Virus record (IMG/VR): IMGVR_UViG_3300000116_000263
Span: 1-22,586 of that record
Reading direction: 5' to 3' (one strand)
From: a virus
Length of the DNA: 22,586 bases
This document shows positions 1-7,561 of this stretch, in pieces. The notes beneath the pieces were generated by a model. The model was not told where the DNA came from. It did not search any database and saw only the letters and a program-made list of their open reading frames with translations. Position 1 is the first letter of the stretch, and the number at the start of each line of letters is the position of its first letter. Both the position numbers and the translations under genes were made by a program.

Positions 1-80
1 ATATCAACTGCAACAACAGAACTACCAGTTGCACCCGTAACACCGTCTAATATAATTTGTGGAAAGTTCTTAAAGTACAT
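1..80 (-). CDS. partial CDS, possible T4 gp53-like baseplate wedge protein (N-terminus only)
   Basis: On the minus strand an ATG at 80-78 opens a frame that stays open to the window edge for 26 codons, beginning MYFKNFPQIILDG. The aromatic YFxxFPxI start is what I recall for gp53 baseplate wedge proteins of marine T4-like phages, and it directly follows gp48, another baseplate gene. It starts 2 nt after the gp48 stop (TGA, TA, ATG), so translation is probably coupled; an AGGG in the gp48 tail could serve as ribosome binding site. Only 26 residues are visible, so the family call is tentative. A glycine/threonine-rich structural protein of another kind cannot be excluded. Confidence 0.5.
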   Translation of the reverse strand, partial: MYFKNFPQIILDGVTGATGSSVVAVD

Positions 81-82
81 TA

Positions 83-1348
83 TCAATATCCCTGTTCTAC
101 TAAGTTCGAATCGAGAAGAGACATTTCTTCGAATGTCATAGAAAGCAACATGTTTGTGGGAGCGCCGTTCTTGAAAGTGGAGAAGGAACCAGAAGAAGCA
201 TAGTCTACGTTGATTTCTCTCAACGCACATCTGCCGATTCTATTGATCCAATCGTTCTCTACAACTTCTCCTGACTCATTTACCGTCTGGTATTCAATTT
301 CAAATTCGGCGGGGAAGTTATAGAATGCTCCCTGTGCATATGTCTTGTTTAGCGTTGGGTATGCATACTTCTTGAACCTCTTAATAATCTGATATGCTCG
401 CTCAGATTCTTCTTCATTTCGCGGCGAAAGGTTGAATGAGAATTCGAACTTCCGAGATATAGGTTCACGGAAAAGAAGTTGTTTGCGTGGGTTAGGAGCG
501 ATCCTAGCCCCTGCTAGGATAGCAGAATCTATGTTTGTATTCATCCCAAGTAAACCTGCAACACTGTCCACCACGCTTGGAGCCTTGGTAATCAGGGTTC
601 TTGCTGCTAGTCCTTGCCAGTCATTGATGGCGTTCTGTACGAAAGAGAGATCTTGCTGTTCATATTCAAGAAGAGAAAGTTGCTGGATCTTTTGTGGCAT
701 ATACATTGCAATGGTATCTTTAGATTTTACCTTTGCTTCACCAAATCTAGCAAGTCTTCCCGTGTCTTCGAATATTTGTTCTGAGTATTCTGCTGATTGG
801 TTGATTATGTTTGCTTCTGCGTTTGCTACTGAGTCTAACGCCGAACTTTGTTCGGGACTTACAGAAAATGCCTCTGTTGCTGCTCCTCCTGCTTCCCATC
901 CACCCCAAGCACCACCAATCGTAGACAAGAATTGAGCAATACCACCATATCTACCAAGTCTTCCCGATCTTGCTAATGCTCTAGAACCAAGAAATCCTCC
1001 TGCTGCTCCTGCTCCCGCACCAGCCATATTTCCTGTGAATATACTTGATGTTGCTTCTCTTGCATCTGTTAGTTGTTGGTTGCTAAGACCATCAATTCCT
1101 GCTTCGATGTCGGAGTAAATATGAAAGACAATCATATGACTATGCTTTTCTGTACCCAAAGTCAAAGGAAATTCTAATCTATCGGCTGTAGAATATCTAC
1201 CAACTCCTGTTATGTTTCCGAGATAGTCGGAGGACAGATTTTGAATCGAGTCTCTTGCAGTCGGTTGATATGAATCTTGGTTGTTTTGTCTTATGTCTCC
1301 CAGAATATCATTATTGATGCCGGGAAAAGACGGAAAGTTAAGGTCCAT
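83..1348 (-). CDS. 48: baseplate tail-tube cap protein, T4 gp48-like
   Basis: 421 aa. In T4, gp48 sits on top of the central baseplate hub and, with gp54, forms the platform from which the tail tube polymerises. The C-terminal third (about residues 290-415) has the features I associate with gp48 homologues: KQLLFREPISRKFEFSF, then SPRNEEESERAYQIIKRFKK, then a beta-rich end with INRIGRCALREINVDY and a T-x-F-E-E-M-x-L motif. The middle (about 95-160) is an Ala/Gly-rich stretch. T4 gp48 is about 364 aa, so this copy is somewhat longer. The start ATG is preceded by AAAAGGAT at good spacing. It is divergent from gp4 and probably co-transcribed with the truncated gene at the window start. Confidence 0.8.
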   Translation of the reverse strand: MDLNFPSFPGINNDILGDIRQNNQDSYQPTARDSIQNLSSDYLGNITGVGRYSTADRLEFPLTLGTEKHSHMIVFHIYSDIEAGIDGLSNQQLTDAREATSSIFTGNMAGAGAGAAGGFLGSRALARSGRLGRYGGIAQFLSTIGGAWGGWEAGGAATEAFSVSPEQSSALDSVANAEANIINQSAEYSEQIFEDTGRLARFGEAKVKSKDTIAMYMPQKIQQLSLLEYEQQDLSFVQNAINDWQGLAARTLITKAPSVVDSVAGLLGMNTNIDSAILAGARIAPNPRKQLLFREPISRKFEFSFNLSPRNEEESERAYQIIKRFKKYAYPTLNKTYAQGAFYNFPAEFEIEYQTVNESGEVVENDWINRIGRCALREINVDYASSGSFSTFKNGAPTNMLLSMTFEEMSLLDSNLVEQGY

Positions 1349-1392
1349 TGATTATCCTTTTCGTTCTAAAAAATCTCCGATACATAGTATAT

Positions 1393-1827
1393 ATGGCATA
1401 CAAAGGTAGATATAAACCAAATCGTCCAGAAAAATATATTGGAAACCCCACCAGTGTAATTTATCGTAGTCTTCTCGAAAGAAGATTCATGGTATATTGT
1501 GACACATCGAAAAATATCCTAGAATGGGGATCCGAAGAAGTAGTAGTTCCCTACAAATCTCCGGTAGACAATAGGATGCATCGTTATTATGTAGACTTTA
1601 TTGTTCGTCTCAAGAATAAAGAGGGACTGATAGAAACACTTTTGATTGAAGTCAAACCAAAACGCCAGTGCAGTCCTCCTAAAAACCCAACCAAAAAAAG
1701 AAAATCATACATCACCGAAATGAAAACGTGGGGTGTAAACACTGCAAAATGGAAAGCAGCAACAGAGTACGCAGAGAACAAGGGTTGGAAATTTAAAATT
1801 ATGACTGACGAAACACTTGCGCCTTAA
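1393..1827 (+). CDS. 4: head completion protein, T4 gp4 (gp50/65) family, nuclease-like fold
   Basis: 144 aa from the ATG at 1393, close to T4 gp4 (about 150 aa). An upstream TTG at 1348 in the same frame would add 15 hydrophobic residues not expected for the family, so I chose the ATG. The protein acts after DNA packaging, when gp4 prepares the head for neck and tail joining. Visible residues fit a PD-(D/E)XK-type nuclease core: E29 in SLLERRF, D68 in YYVDFI, and E86-V-K88 in LIEVKPK. The C-terminus is basic. There is no Shine-Dalgarno before this start; an AT-rich TACATAGTATAT runs straight into it. The gene opens a plus-strand run of virion genes. Confidence 0.8.
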   Translation: MAYKGRYKPNRPEKYIGNPTSVIYRSLLERRFMVYCDTSKNILEWGSEEVVVPYKSPVDNRMHRYYVDFIVRLKNKEGLIETLLIEVKPKRQCSPPKNPTKKRKSYITEMKTWGVNTAKWKAATEYAENKGWKFKIMTDETLAP

Positions 1828-1844
1828 ATTACATATATAACTAT

Positions 1845-2312
1845 ATGAAAAGATTTATTACATTTTTACAAGAATCACCATCGTCTCCCTGCGGATGTAG
1901 GCACTATTTTGCAAAGTCACCAACAGCCGGGATTGGTTCTTTTGCATCCGAAGATGTACATGAAAATGAAATGCTATTTCCTTTTTTAAAGCGTTCCCGA
2001 GATGCAAAAGATGGTGTTACCTTTGATCGGACCGATTTTTGTAGACTTACAAATCATTCATATACTCCGAATACTATGATGATTCCATTCGGAAAAGACA
2101 TGTATGCCGTTACCATCAAAAGGGTTGGTGAAGGAGAAGAATTTACAATTAACTATGAGGACATACTTAAAACGGTTATGTCAACGGATCGTTACTTTGA
2201 AATAAAACCAAAGGTTCTTCGAATCACGCCTGGATTTGAAGACATGCACATAGAAGATGATACACATAAAAATATACTGGACGAGATTGAATATTTCAGG
2301 TCAATGAGATAA
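1845..2312 (+). CDS. SET-domain protein, putative protein lysine methyltransferase with a capsid-targeting-like N-terminus
   Basis: 155 aa. SET-domain hallmarks are in order: a G-x-G (G29-I-G31) in AGIGSFASEDV, an N-H-S-x-x-P-N motif at 70-76 (AdoMet pocket and pseudoknot), and E-E-F-T-I-N-Y at 98-104 ending in the catalytic-type tyrosine Y104. SET enzymes transfer methyl groups from AdoMet to protein lysines; no substrate can be read here. The first 11 residues, MKRFITFLQES, precede the SET core and align with the T4 capsid-targeting sequence MKTYQEFIAEA, with L-Q-E before S as a gp21-type cleavage step. The gene lies between gp4 and other virion genes, 17 nt after gp4, with no clear Shine-Dalgarno. 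Head packaging and injection into the host are inference. Confidence 0.75.
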   Translation: MKRFITFLQESPSSPCGCRHYFAKSPTAGIGSFASEDVHENEMLFPFLKRSRDAKDGVTFDRTDFCRLTNHSYTPNTMMIPFGKDMYAVTIKRVGEGEEFTINYEDILKTVMSTDRYFEIKPKVLRITPGFEDMHIEDDTHKNILDEIEYFRSMR

Positions 2313-2329
2313 AATGCGATGTAATTTGA

Positions 2330-2337
2330 TATACATA
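2330..2337 (+). promoter_or_regulatory. late-promoter-like box TATACATA, unusually close to a start codon
   Basis: TATACATA differs from the T4 late box TATAAATA at one base and matches boxes upstream of several other genes here. It ends only 4 nt before the ATG at 2342, so a transcript started at the usual T4 distance would have almost no leader. It may be a chance match. Confidence 0.35.
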
Positions 2338-2341
2338 TTAC

Positions 2342-3019
2342 ATGGCTAAATCAAAAATTCTAGACAACCCGGATGCTATTTTAGCAAGGAAAAACATCTT
2401 CGATGCGTTGGAGGAGTTGTTTGATGATACTGGGATTCCAAGAGGTTCTGAGCAGGCTATGACCTGGTTTCGAAGTCTTGCAAGACAGTTGTTCGATCAG
2501 ACTGATGCTACCCCAGAAGAAACTTTCTTGAGAGATCCCACACGGCTTATCCAGAAAACAGGATATAAGAGAAGGGGTAACTTTTTCCTTTTCAACTATT
2601 TACCAAAGGGTGCGTCAAAGTTAAAGTACTTCGACACTATGCCTCTTGTGCTTTTGTTGGATTTTACCAAAGATGGATTCCTTGGACTTAACCTACATTA
2701 CTTACCAAACAACCTTCGAGAGAGGTTTTATTTATTGATTAGACAGAGGATGGTAGGTTCTGTAGACGATGATTTTGCAAGAATTAATATTAATTATGAT
2801 ATGTTAAAATCCCAGAGACAATTTAGACTTTATAGACCATGTATCAGAAGATATAAGACTAGATATATTGGTTCAAGAATATTAAGAATCAAACCGAAGG
2901 ATTGGGACTTTGCAATTCACCTTCCGCTTGAGAGATTTAAGAAAGCAAACAGACAGGTTGTCTATACAGATTCCAGACGTAAACTAGCAGCAGAAATAGA
3001 AGGAAGTGCAGAACAGTAA
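2342..3019 (+). CDS. conserved T4-like virion morphogenesis protein (possibly gp2-like DNA end protector)
   Basis: 225 aa. I recognise the family pattern but not its function with certainty. A central stretch reads FNYLPKGASKLKYFDTMPLV, then DGFLGLNLHYLPNNLR, a YDMLK segment, a basic RPCIRRYKTRYIGSRILRI, and a C-terminal IHLPLERFKKANRQVV segment followed by a lysine/arginine-rich tail. This combination is, as I recall, conserved in marine T4-like phages next to baseplate and head-completion genes and is sometimes annotated as a DNA end protector or structural protein. Its TAA overlaps the ATG of gp54 by one base (TAATG), so the two are translationally coupled. No signal peptide or membrane segment. 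Confidence 0.5.
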   Translation: MAKSKILDNPDAILARKNIFDALEELFDDTGIPRGSEQAMTWFRSLARQLFDQTDATPEETFLRDPTRLIQKTGYKRRGNFFLFNYLPKGASKLKYFDTMPLVLLLDFTKDGFLGLNLHYLPNNLRERFYLLIRQRMVGSVDDDFARININYDMLKSQRQFRLYRPCIRRYKTRYIGSRILRIKPKDWDFAIHLPLERFKKANRQVVYTDSRRKLAAEIEGSAEQ

Positions 3020-3855
3020 TGCCAATACTACCACCAGATTTTCAAAATAATCTTCTAGAGATTGATACCAGTATCAATCTTCCTTTAATCGGCAGCATCA
3101 ACCCTCTAGGGGAGACTGGATCTAAAGTACCAAATGGAGTTGATACTCTTGTTGCAATGATTGTAAACAAGAAACTTGCATATCCATTTAGGTATGAAAT
3201 TTCATTCAGCACAACAGATGCACTATCTAATTTGCGCCTAGCAGTTTCTTGTGAAAACATCACAATGCCAGGAAAGAACATCTCCACTCAGGAAATTAAA
3301 ACTCATGGACCAGTGGATGATATGCCATATGAAGTTTCTTATTCTGGAGATGTTGAAGCAACATTCAAAGTTGCTGGTGATTACTTCGAGAGAAACTTTT
3401 TCGATGCATGGCAAAATACAATCATAGATCCAAAAACAAACAACTTGGGTTACAAAGATTCATATTCATGTGAGATCGAAATAACACAATTAGATTTGCA
3501 AGATCAACCAATATACCACTTGGTGCTGGAAGATGCTTTCCCCAAAGTAGTCGGACCGATTGAGTTGGGTGATGACAGAGAAGGATACCAAAGACAAATG
3601 ATAGGATTCTCTTACAGAAAGTGGAGAATCAGAAAACCAGATGAAGTGGGATTCTTGCAAGGTGTTATAAACAGACTGGATCTTCGAGGAAGACTCAACA
3701 GAAAACTAGACGACATGTTTGGTGGTAACATTCCAATGGAACCAACTGCAATCGGCGGAACTGTTCTTAATCTTCCTTGGGGACTAGATCCCGGTCAATT
3801 GACAACTGACGCGGGACTAGCAACTTCTGACTTTTTTAATGATTTACTTGGATAA
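3019..3855 (+). CDS. 54: baseplate tail-tube initiator, T4 gp54-like
   Basis: 278 aa (T4 gp54 about 320). gp54 starts tail-tube polymerisation on the baseplate and shares the tube-protein fold with gp19. The middle of this protein has the tube-fold signature: YPFRYEISFST near residues 54-64, CENITMPGKNI, then VEATFKVAGDYFERNFFDAW, a YKDSY beta strand, and a closing LEDAFPKVVGPIELGDD with QRQMIGFSYRKWRI. The match to gp54 rather than gp19 rests on length and on the hub/baseplate neighbours (gp26 and tape measure downstream, gp48 nearby). The start codon overlaps the previous stop by one base. The last 60 residues, which include a D-rich L-D-x-x-G-R-L-N-R-K segment, look specific to this phage. 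Confidence 0.7.
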   Translation: MPILPPDFQNNLLEIDTSINLPLIGSINPLGETGSKVPNGVDTLVAMIVNKKLAYPFRYEISFSTTDALSNLRLAVSCENITMPGKNISTQEIKTHGPVDDMPYEVSYSGDVEATFKVAGDYFERNFFDAWQNTIIDPKTNNLGYKDSYSCEIEITQLDLQDQPIYHLVLEDAFPKVVGPIELGDDREGYQRQMIGFSYRKWRIRKPDEVGFLQGVINRLDLRGRLNRKLDDMFGGNIPMEPTAIGGTVLNLPWGLDPGQLTTDAGLATSDFFNDLLG

Positions 3856-3873
3856 TATAAAATGGAGAAAACT

Positions 3874-4566
3874 ATGAAACTACCAAGTGTTGCGTTACCA
3901 AAATATCAAATTTATGTTCCTTCTTCGGGGGAAAAGGTATTCTACCGTCCTTTCGTAGTAAAAGAAGAAAAGGTGTTACTCATCGCTCTTGAAAGCGGAG
4001 AGTATCCTATGATCGCAAAGGCGATTAAGGACATTGTTGATGCATGTACATACGGTCAACTGAAAACAGATCAGATGCCTATCTTTGATTTGTGTTATTT
4101 GTTTCTTAATATTAGAGCAAAGTCTGTAGGAGAAACAGTAGAACCAAATTTGGTATGTCAGTCATGCACCTTCAAGAACCCAATAGAAATTAATTTGTCA
4201 GAGATTCAGGTGATGGGAGATCTCAACAAAAACAAGAAACTCAACTTAGGAGAAAATGTGGGTATGGTATTAAAATACCCAGCACTAAACTCAGAAGAAG
4301 AAATTTCAGGTGTTGATATTTCACTAGGTTCTATCGCAGATTGTATTGAGATGATTTACGAGGGAGACAATGTTTTCAAGTCAGAAGACATTAATAAAAA
4401 GGAGTTGGTTGAGTTTATTGAAAATCTAACTCACCACCAGTTTGAACTTATACTTGAGTTCTTTGCGGATATGCCTAGACTTTCCCATACTGTAAAGTAT
4501 AATTGTTCGCAGTGCGGTAAAGAAAATGAAGTTACTCTGGAGGGACTTGGTGATTTTTTTCTCTGA
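3874..4566 (+). CDS. 26: baseplate hub assembly protein, T4 gp26-like (T4_baseplate family), zero-frame product
   Basis: 230 aa from the ATG at 3874. I chose this start over 3862 because GGAG at 3865-3868 gives good spacing and the family characteristically begins MKLP. gp26 works in assembly of the central hub. Sequence marks are the conserved N-terminus YRPFVVKEEKVLLIALESGE and two C-x-x-C pairs (LVCQSCTFKN and YNCSQCGKEN) that could form a split zinc ribbon. The frame closes with TGA right after a run of seven T (4554-4560). In the -1 frame the reading continues for 61 codons without a stop, giving an extended form (see next entry). The tape-measure gene follows directly, the usual place for a tail-assembly chaperone. 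Confidence 0.8.
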   Translation: MKLPSVALPKYQIYVPSSGEKVFYRPFVVKEEKVLLIALESGEYPMIAKAIKDIVDACTYGQLKTDQMPIFDLCYLFLNIRAKSVGETVEPNLVCQSCTFKNPIEINLSEIQVMGDLNKNKKLNLGENVGMVLKYPALNSEEEISGVDISLGSIADCIEMIYEGDNVFKSEDINKKELVEFIENLTHHQFELILEFFADMPRLSHTVKYNCSQCGKENEVTLEGLGDFFL

Positions 4567-4745
4567 CTCTCTCACATGAATCATTAGTCTTATTTTATAA
4601 ACTCAATTTTCAGATGATGCAACACCATAAGTATTCACTAGAAGAGTTAGAAAATATGATGCCATGGGAGAGAGAAGTTTATACGAATCTTTTAGTTCAA
4701 CACATAGACGAACAGAATAAAAAAATGGAACAAGTAAAAAGGTAA
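3874..4745 (+). CDS. gp26 extended form by -1 ribosomal frameshift (G/GT-like tail assembly chaperone)
   Basis: The zero frame reads GGT GAT TTT TTT CTC TGA at 4549-4566. T TTT TTT (4554-4560) is a perfect X-XXY-YYZ slippery heptamer. Slipping back one base resumes at TCT (4560-4562) and gives 61 further residues to TAA at 4743-4745, about 290 aa in total. The extension reads as real protein: SHESLVLFYKLNF, then HHKYSLEELENMMPWEREVY and a helical, charged end. Conserved-looking sequence begins upstream of the first ATG in that frame (4614), which argues against a separate gene. GGAGGGA at 4539-4545 could act as an internal Shine-Dalgarno stimulator. The arrangement matches lambda gpG/gpGT, where a small share of ribosomes make the longer chaperone. 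Confidence 0.7.
4539..4560 (+). promoter_or_regulatory. programmed -1 frameshift signal: internal Shine-Dalgarno plus T7 slippery heptamer
   Basis: GGAGGGA (4539-4545) lies 8 nt before the heptamer TTTTTTT (4554-4560), in phase as T TTT TTT relative to the gp26 frame. Upstream Shine-Dalgarno elements stimulate -1 slippage in known bacterial cases such as dnaX. I see no strong downstream hairpin before the zero-frame TGA at 4564-4566. Confidence 0.65.
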
Positions 4746-4750
4746 ATTAA

Positions 4751-6544
4751 GTGTCAGATAGAATCGAACAACTAGAAAAGAAAATTGCAGATGCAAGATC
4801 GAAGATTTCTTCAAACCTCGTATCTGGTGGTGATCCCAGTCAGCGTGGTTCATCTCTCTTTAATACGGTACTCGGTTCAAAGGTTGGTGGTTTTTTATCT
4901 AATGTTCCTGCCAGTGTAACAGAAGCCAGAAGAAGACAAGCAGAAGGCGAATTGAAGAGAGCAGAGTCTCAACTAGAGAGAGAAAAAAAGAAGGATAGAA
5001 CAGGATCTCGTACCCCATCCGAAGCAGCAGAAGAGTCTAGAGAAGGTGACGTAAGAGAATCCGAGATAGTCGCAAAAGAAGATGAAGTAGTAGAACATCT
5101 TAGAGCGATTAAATCAAACACTGATGCGTTGGTTGGTAACCCATCTATTGTTGCAATAGGTGGACGAGGTGGTGGACGAGGTGGTGCTGCCGGCGCTGCT
5201 GGTGCTGACGGGATAATGGGATCTGGACTCGATGCAATGGATCTTGGATTATTGGGTACAATGATTCTACCAGGTCCACTAAAAGCACTTGCAAAATCTA
5301 GAGTCGGACAATTTGTAACAGGATTCTTTACAAGTGCAAAGGTTGCCCAAACCGGACAAATGGGATTTGCAGGAATTCAAGCAGCACGAATGGCACAGAC
5401 TGCAAAACAAGGAAAAATGGCAAGTGCAGTTACAGGTTTATCAAAGGCAGCAAGAACCATCAGCATGGGTAGGTTCTTTGGTGGACTGGTAAGTTTCGGT
5501 ATCACAGAAGCAATTTATCAAATAGGTAATGCGATGATCGAAGAAGCCAATGACGAGATCAGAGCAAACGAAGTTCTGTTAAATGTCAGTGGAATGATGG
5601 ACAAAGATAAGCAGGGTAGAACAAGATCTACTAACGTAGGAATGCAAACAGACGCATTTGGTAATACCATACCCGGAACAGGAATGGTACTGCGTGATCC
5701 TTCGAGGGGTGATGCTCCCGGAGAAATGCCTAGACATACCATTGCTAGAGGTTTGTTGCGAGAAAATGAACATTTAGTTCACGAGAGACTGAGAGCAGCC
5801 CATCAAGCGTTTGAAAATAACGAAGATGGTATTGGTGTAGAACACATGCAAGCAGCACAGACTTTACTCAGGGATAGAGGTCGTATTGCTGCTATACTTT
5901 CCCCCAGTAGTCTCGAAGAAGCATTAGGAATACTTCGATTCGAAACAACAAATATGTTTAGTGCTGCTAGAATGGAACTTAATGGTGTGGGGAATGAAAT
6001 TAATTCTCTGCTAGAACCAAGCGATTACTCCAAGTTCAGACAAACACTAAGTCTGTTGGAACAGTTCGATCCGCAAAGTAATAAAGGAATAAAGAATTTA
6101 CAACAGGCTCAAATTGGACGAACCACGACACAATTCACCGGACAAAGTGCAATAGACAAAGGTCTAGGTGCTATGGGGTTTGAGGGGTTACGAAGAACAG
6201 AGTCAGGAACAGATACCATAATCAGCGATAGATTGGAGTCTGGTTTAAGACAAAGGCGAGAGAGAATGAGTGGTTCTGCCAGTTCAGTTTCTGTTGCTCC
6301 AACCTCCAGATCTGTTAGTGGTATGCTTTCAATAGACAGAAATGCATCGGGAACATTTGATAGAACTATGCTTTCCTCTGGGACTGGTGTTCGTGACGTT
6401 GGATTATATAACGTAAATGCACCTACCATATCACAGCAGAATACTACCAATTATGTTGCTGATGGTTATGGTGACGAATCGTTCATGGACAGAGATCGAT
6501 CCAACTTGTTCACCGATGCAAACTATGATTTAAGGAATGCATAA
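4751..6544 (+). CDS. 29: baseplate hub / tail tape-measure protein, probable T4 gp29 equivalent
   Basis: 597 aa, nearly the length of T4 gp29 (590), which sets tail length and lies inside the tube. Evidence is positional and compositional more than by motif. It directly follows the gp26 chaperone pair, starts with a charged coiled-coil segment (residues 1-30 IEQLEKKIADAR and about 55-125), then a Gly/Ala-rich linker near 138-160, then a hydrophobic stretch (about 160-265) with Ala-rich helices resembling tape-measure membrane-active segments. The C-terminal half is polar and Ser/Thr-rich. The start is GTG, with AAAAAGG at 4736-4742 inside the end of the frameshifted frame as ribosome binding site, so its translation may be coupled to arrival of frameshifted ribosomes. 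A terminator hairpin follows at once. Confidence 0.6.
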   Translation: MSDRIEQLEKKIADARSKISSNLVSGGDPSQRGSSLFNTVLGSKVGGFLSNVPASVTEARRRQAEGELKRAESQLEREKKKDRTGSRTPSEAAEESREGDVRESEIVAKEDEVVEHLRAIKSNTDALVGNPSIVAIGGRGGGRGGAAGAAGADGIMGSGLDAMDLGLLGTMILPGPLKALAKSRVGQFVTGFFTSAKVAQTGQMGFAGIQAARMAQTAKQGKMASAVTGLSKAARTISMGRFFGGLVSFGITEAIYQIGNAMIEEANDEIRANEVLLNVSGMMDKDKQGRTRSTNVGMQTDAFGNTIPGTGMVLRDPSRGDAPGEMPRHTIARGLLRENEHLVHERLRAAHQAFENNEDGIGVEHMQAAQTLLRDRGRIAAILSPSSLEEALGILRFETTNMFSAARMELNGVGNEINSLLEPSDYSKFRQTLSLLEQFDPQSNKGIKNLQQAQIGRTTTQFTGQSAIDKGLGAMGFEGLRRTESGTDTIISDRLESGLRQRRERMSGSASSVSVAPTSRSVSGMLSIDRNASGTFDRTMLSSGTGVRDVGLYNVNAPTISQQNTTNYVADGYGDESFMDRDRSNLFTDANYDLRNA

Positions 6545-6547
6545 AAG

Positions 6548-6573
6548 AAAACCCCCACCGAAGTGAGGGTTTT
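6548..6573. terminator. bidirectional intrinsic terminator between the tape-measure gene and gp32
   Basis: AAAACCC (6548-6554) pairs with GGGTTTT (6567-6573), then one mismatch, then CAC with GTG around a 4-nt loop. Read on the minus strand the loop is C(TTCG)G, the extra-stable tetraloop, followed by TTTT and more T. It sits between the convergent ends of the plus-strand tape-measure gene and the minus-strand gp32 gene. Confidence 0.85.
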
Positions 6574-6596
6574 CGACGAACGAATTTTAATTTACA

Positions 6597-7478
6597 TCAA
6601 CCTTCGTTTGCCAACTTCTCGAAGTAAGACAGTGCATCTTCATTTTGAATAGAATCACCAGCACTGGAACTTTCCTCTGAAGTTTCGGAACTTTCCTCCT
6701 GAATGTTGGAGGTCTCAGCAGTCTCTGAGAATCGAGTGTCACCCTTTAGAACAGAATCGAGTTTAGTCTTCAACTCATCATAAGTCTTAAAGTTAGATGG
6801 GGACAGGAATTCCTGAAGAGAATACTGACTCTTCCAGAGTTCCTCCAACTTTTCGTCATCACCATCAAGAAGTGCGGATGAAGTTTCAAACTCACTCTTG
6901 TCGTAGTTAACGAATCCTGCAACCTTACGAATCTTGAGACGGAAGTTTGCACCCGTCCAGAGATCGAATGGATTGACTGCTTCGTCATCTTCGAATTCAG
7001 GTTGCATCTTGTCCATGATCTTATCAAAGATCTTCTTCCCGAACTTGTAAAGGAAAACCTTTCCTTCGTTGTCTGGGTTCTTTGGATCACTAACGACAAC
7101 GATGTTTGCAAAGTAACTTAGACGGCGCTTTCGCTGCCTTGCAATTTCCTTATCCGAATCAATACCACTGTTCCAGAGTTGACTGTTCATTTCAGAAACA
7201 GGATCCTTCTGTCCCCCTAGTGTGGTGAGACTGTTCTCGATATACCAACCACCAGGTCCCTTGAACCCATGATTGAAAACCCGAACCCACGGGAGTTCTT
7301 CGTTTTGTGGTGCAGGTAGGAATCGAATAACCGCATATCCGTTTCCTGCCTTATCAGTTTCAGGCTTCCAGAGTCGATCATCCTTGTAGGACTCGCTCTT
7401 GCTGTTCAACTTGTTTAGTTCTCCGGTCAACTTTTCGAAGTTTGAACGTGAACCACTCTTTAGATCTTTAAATGACAT
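6597..7478 (-). CDS. 32: single-stranded DNA-binding protein, T4 gp32-like, without the zinc cysteines
   Basis: 293 aa (T4 gp32: 301). It coats single-stranded DNA in replication, recombination and repair and regulates its own translation in T4. Order of regions: a basic N-terminal LAST-like segment (FKDLKSGSRSNFEKL) for cooperativity; the OB-fold core with YAVIRFLPAP, VNHG-type FNHGFKGPGGWYIENS, LWNSG, RRLSYFANIVVVSDP and DLWTGANFRLKIRKV; then a Ser/Glu-rich acidic tail (about 245-293), the usual interaction arm. The T4 Cys77/87/90 zinc ligands are absent: the segment reads TTLGGQKDPVSE. A ribosome binding site AAAGGAAA precedes the ATG. Upstream are an overlapping sigma70-type promoter and a late box, fitting expression throughout infection. 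Confidence 0.93.
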   Translation of the reverse strand: MSFKDLKSGSRSNFEKLTGELNKLNSKSESYKDDRLWKPETDKAGNGYAVIRFLPAPQNEELPWVRVFNHGFKGPGGWYIENSLTTLGGQKDPVSEMNSQLWNSGIDSDKEIARQRKRRLSYFANIVVVSDPKNPDNEGKVFLYKFGKKIFDKIMDKMQPEFEDDEAVNPFDLWTGANFRLKIRKVAGFVNYDKSEFETSSALLDGDDEKLEELWKSQYSLQEFLSPSNFKTYDELKTKLDSVLKGDTRFSETAETSNIQEESSETSEESSSAGDSIQNEDALSYFEKLANEG

Positions 7479-7529
7479 AGCATTTCCTTTGTGTTGTGTA
7501 CGATGTGTACGGTGTATGAACGTATATTA

Positions 7530-7557
7530 AGTATACAGTATTTATACCTGTTGTCAA
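7530..7557 (-). promoter_or_regulatory. sigma70-type promoter of gp32
   Basis: On the minus strand TTGACA (7557-7552), a 16-nt spacer and TATACT (7535-7530), with TG directly before the -10. It lies about 55 nt upstream of the gp32 ATG and overlaps a late box in its spacer. Confidence 0.75.
7539..7546 (-). promoter_or_regulatory. T4-type late promoter box TATAAATA for gp32, nested in the sigma70 spacer
   Basis: Minus-strand TATAAATA is the exact T4 late consensus. It falls between the -35 and -10 of the gp32 sigma70-type promoter, so early/middle and late transcription could start from one 28-nt site. Confidence 0.6.
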
Positions 7558-7561
7558 GTAA

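Noticed and set aside
432-935. 167-codon open frame on the plus strand
   Set aside because: It is fully antisense to gp48, has no ribosome site, and its composition is that of a shadow frame.
4614-4745. Independent small gene starting at the ATG at 4614 after gp26
   Set aside because: No Shine-Dalgarno, and the -1 frame is open and protein-like upstream of this ATG as far as the slippery site; a frameshift extension explains it better.
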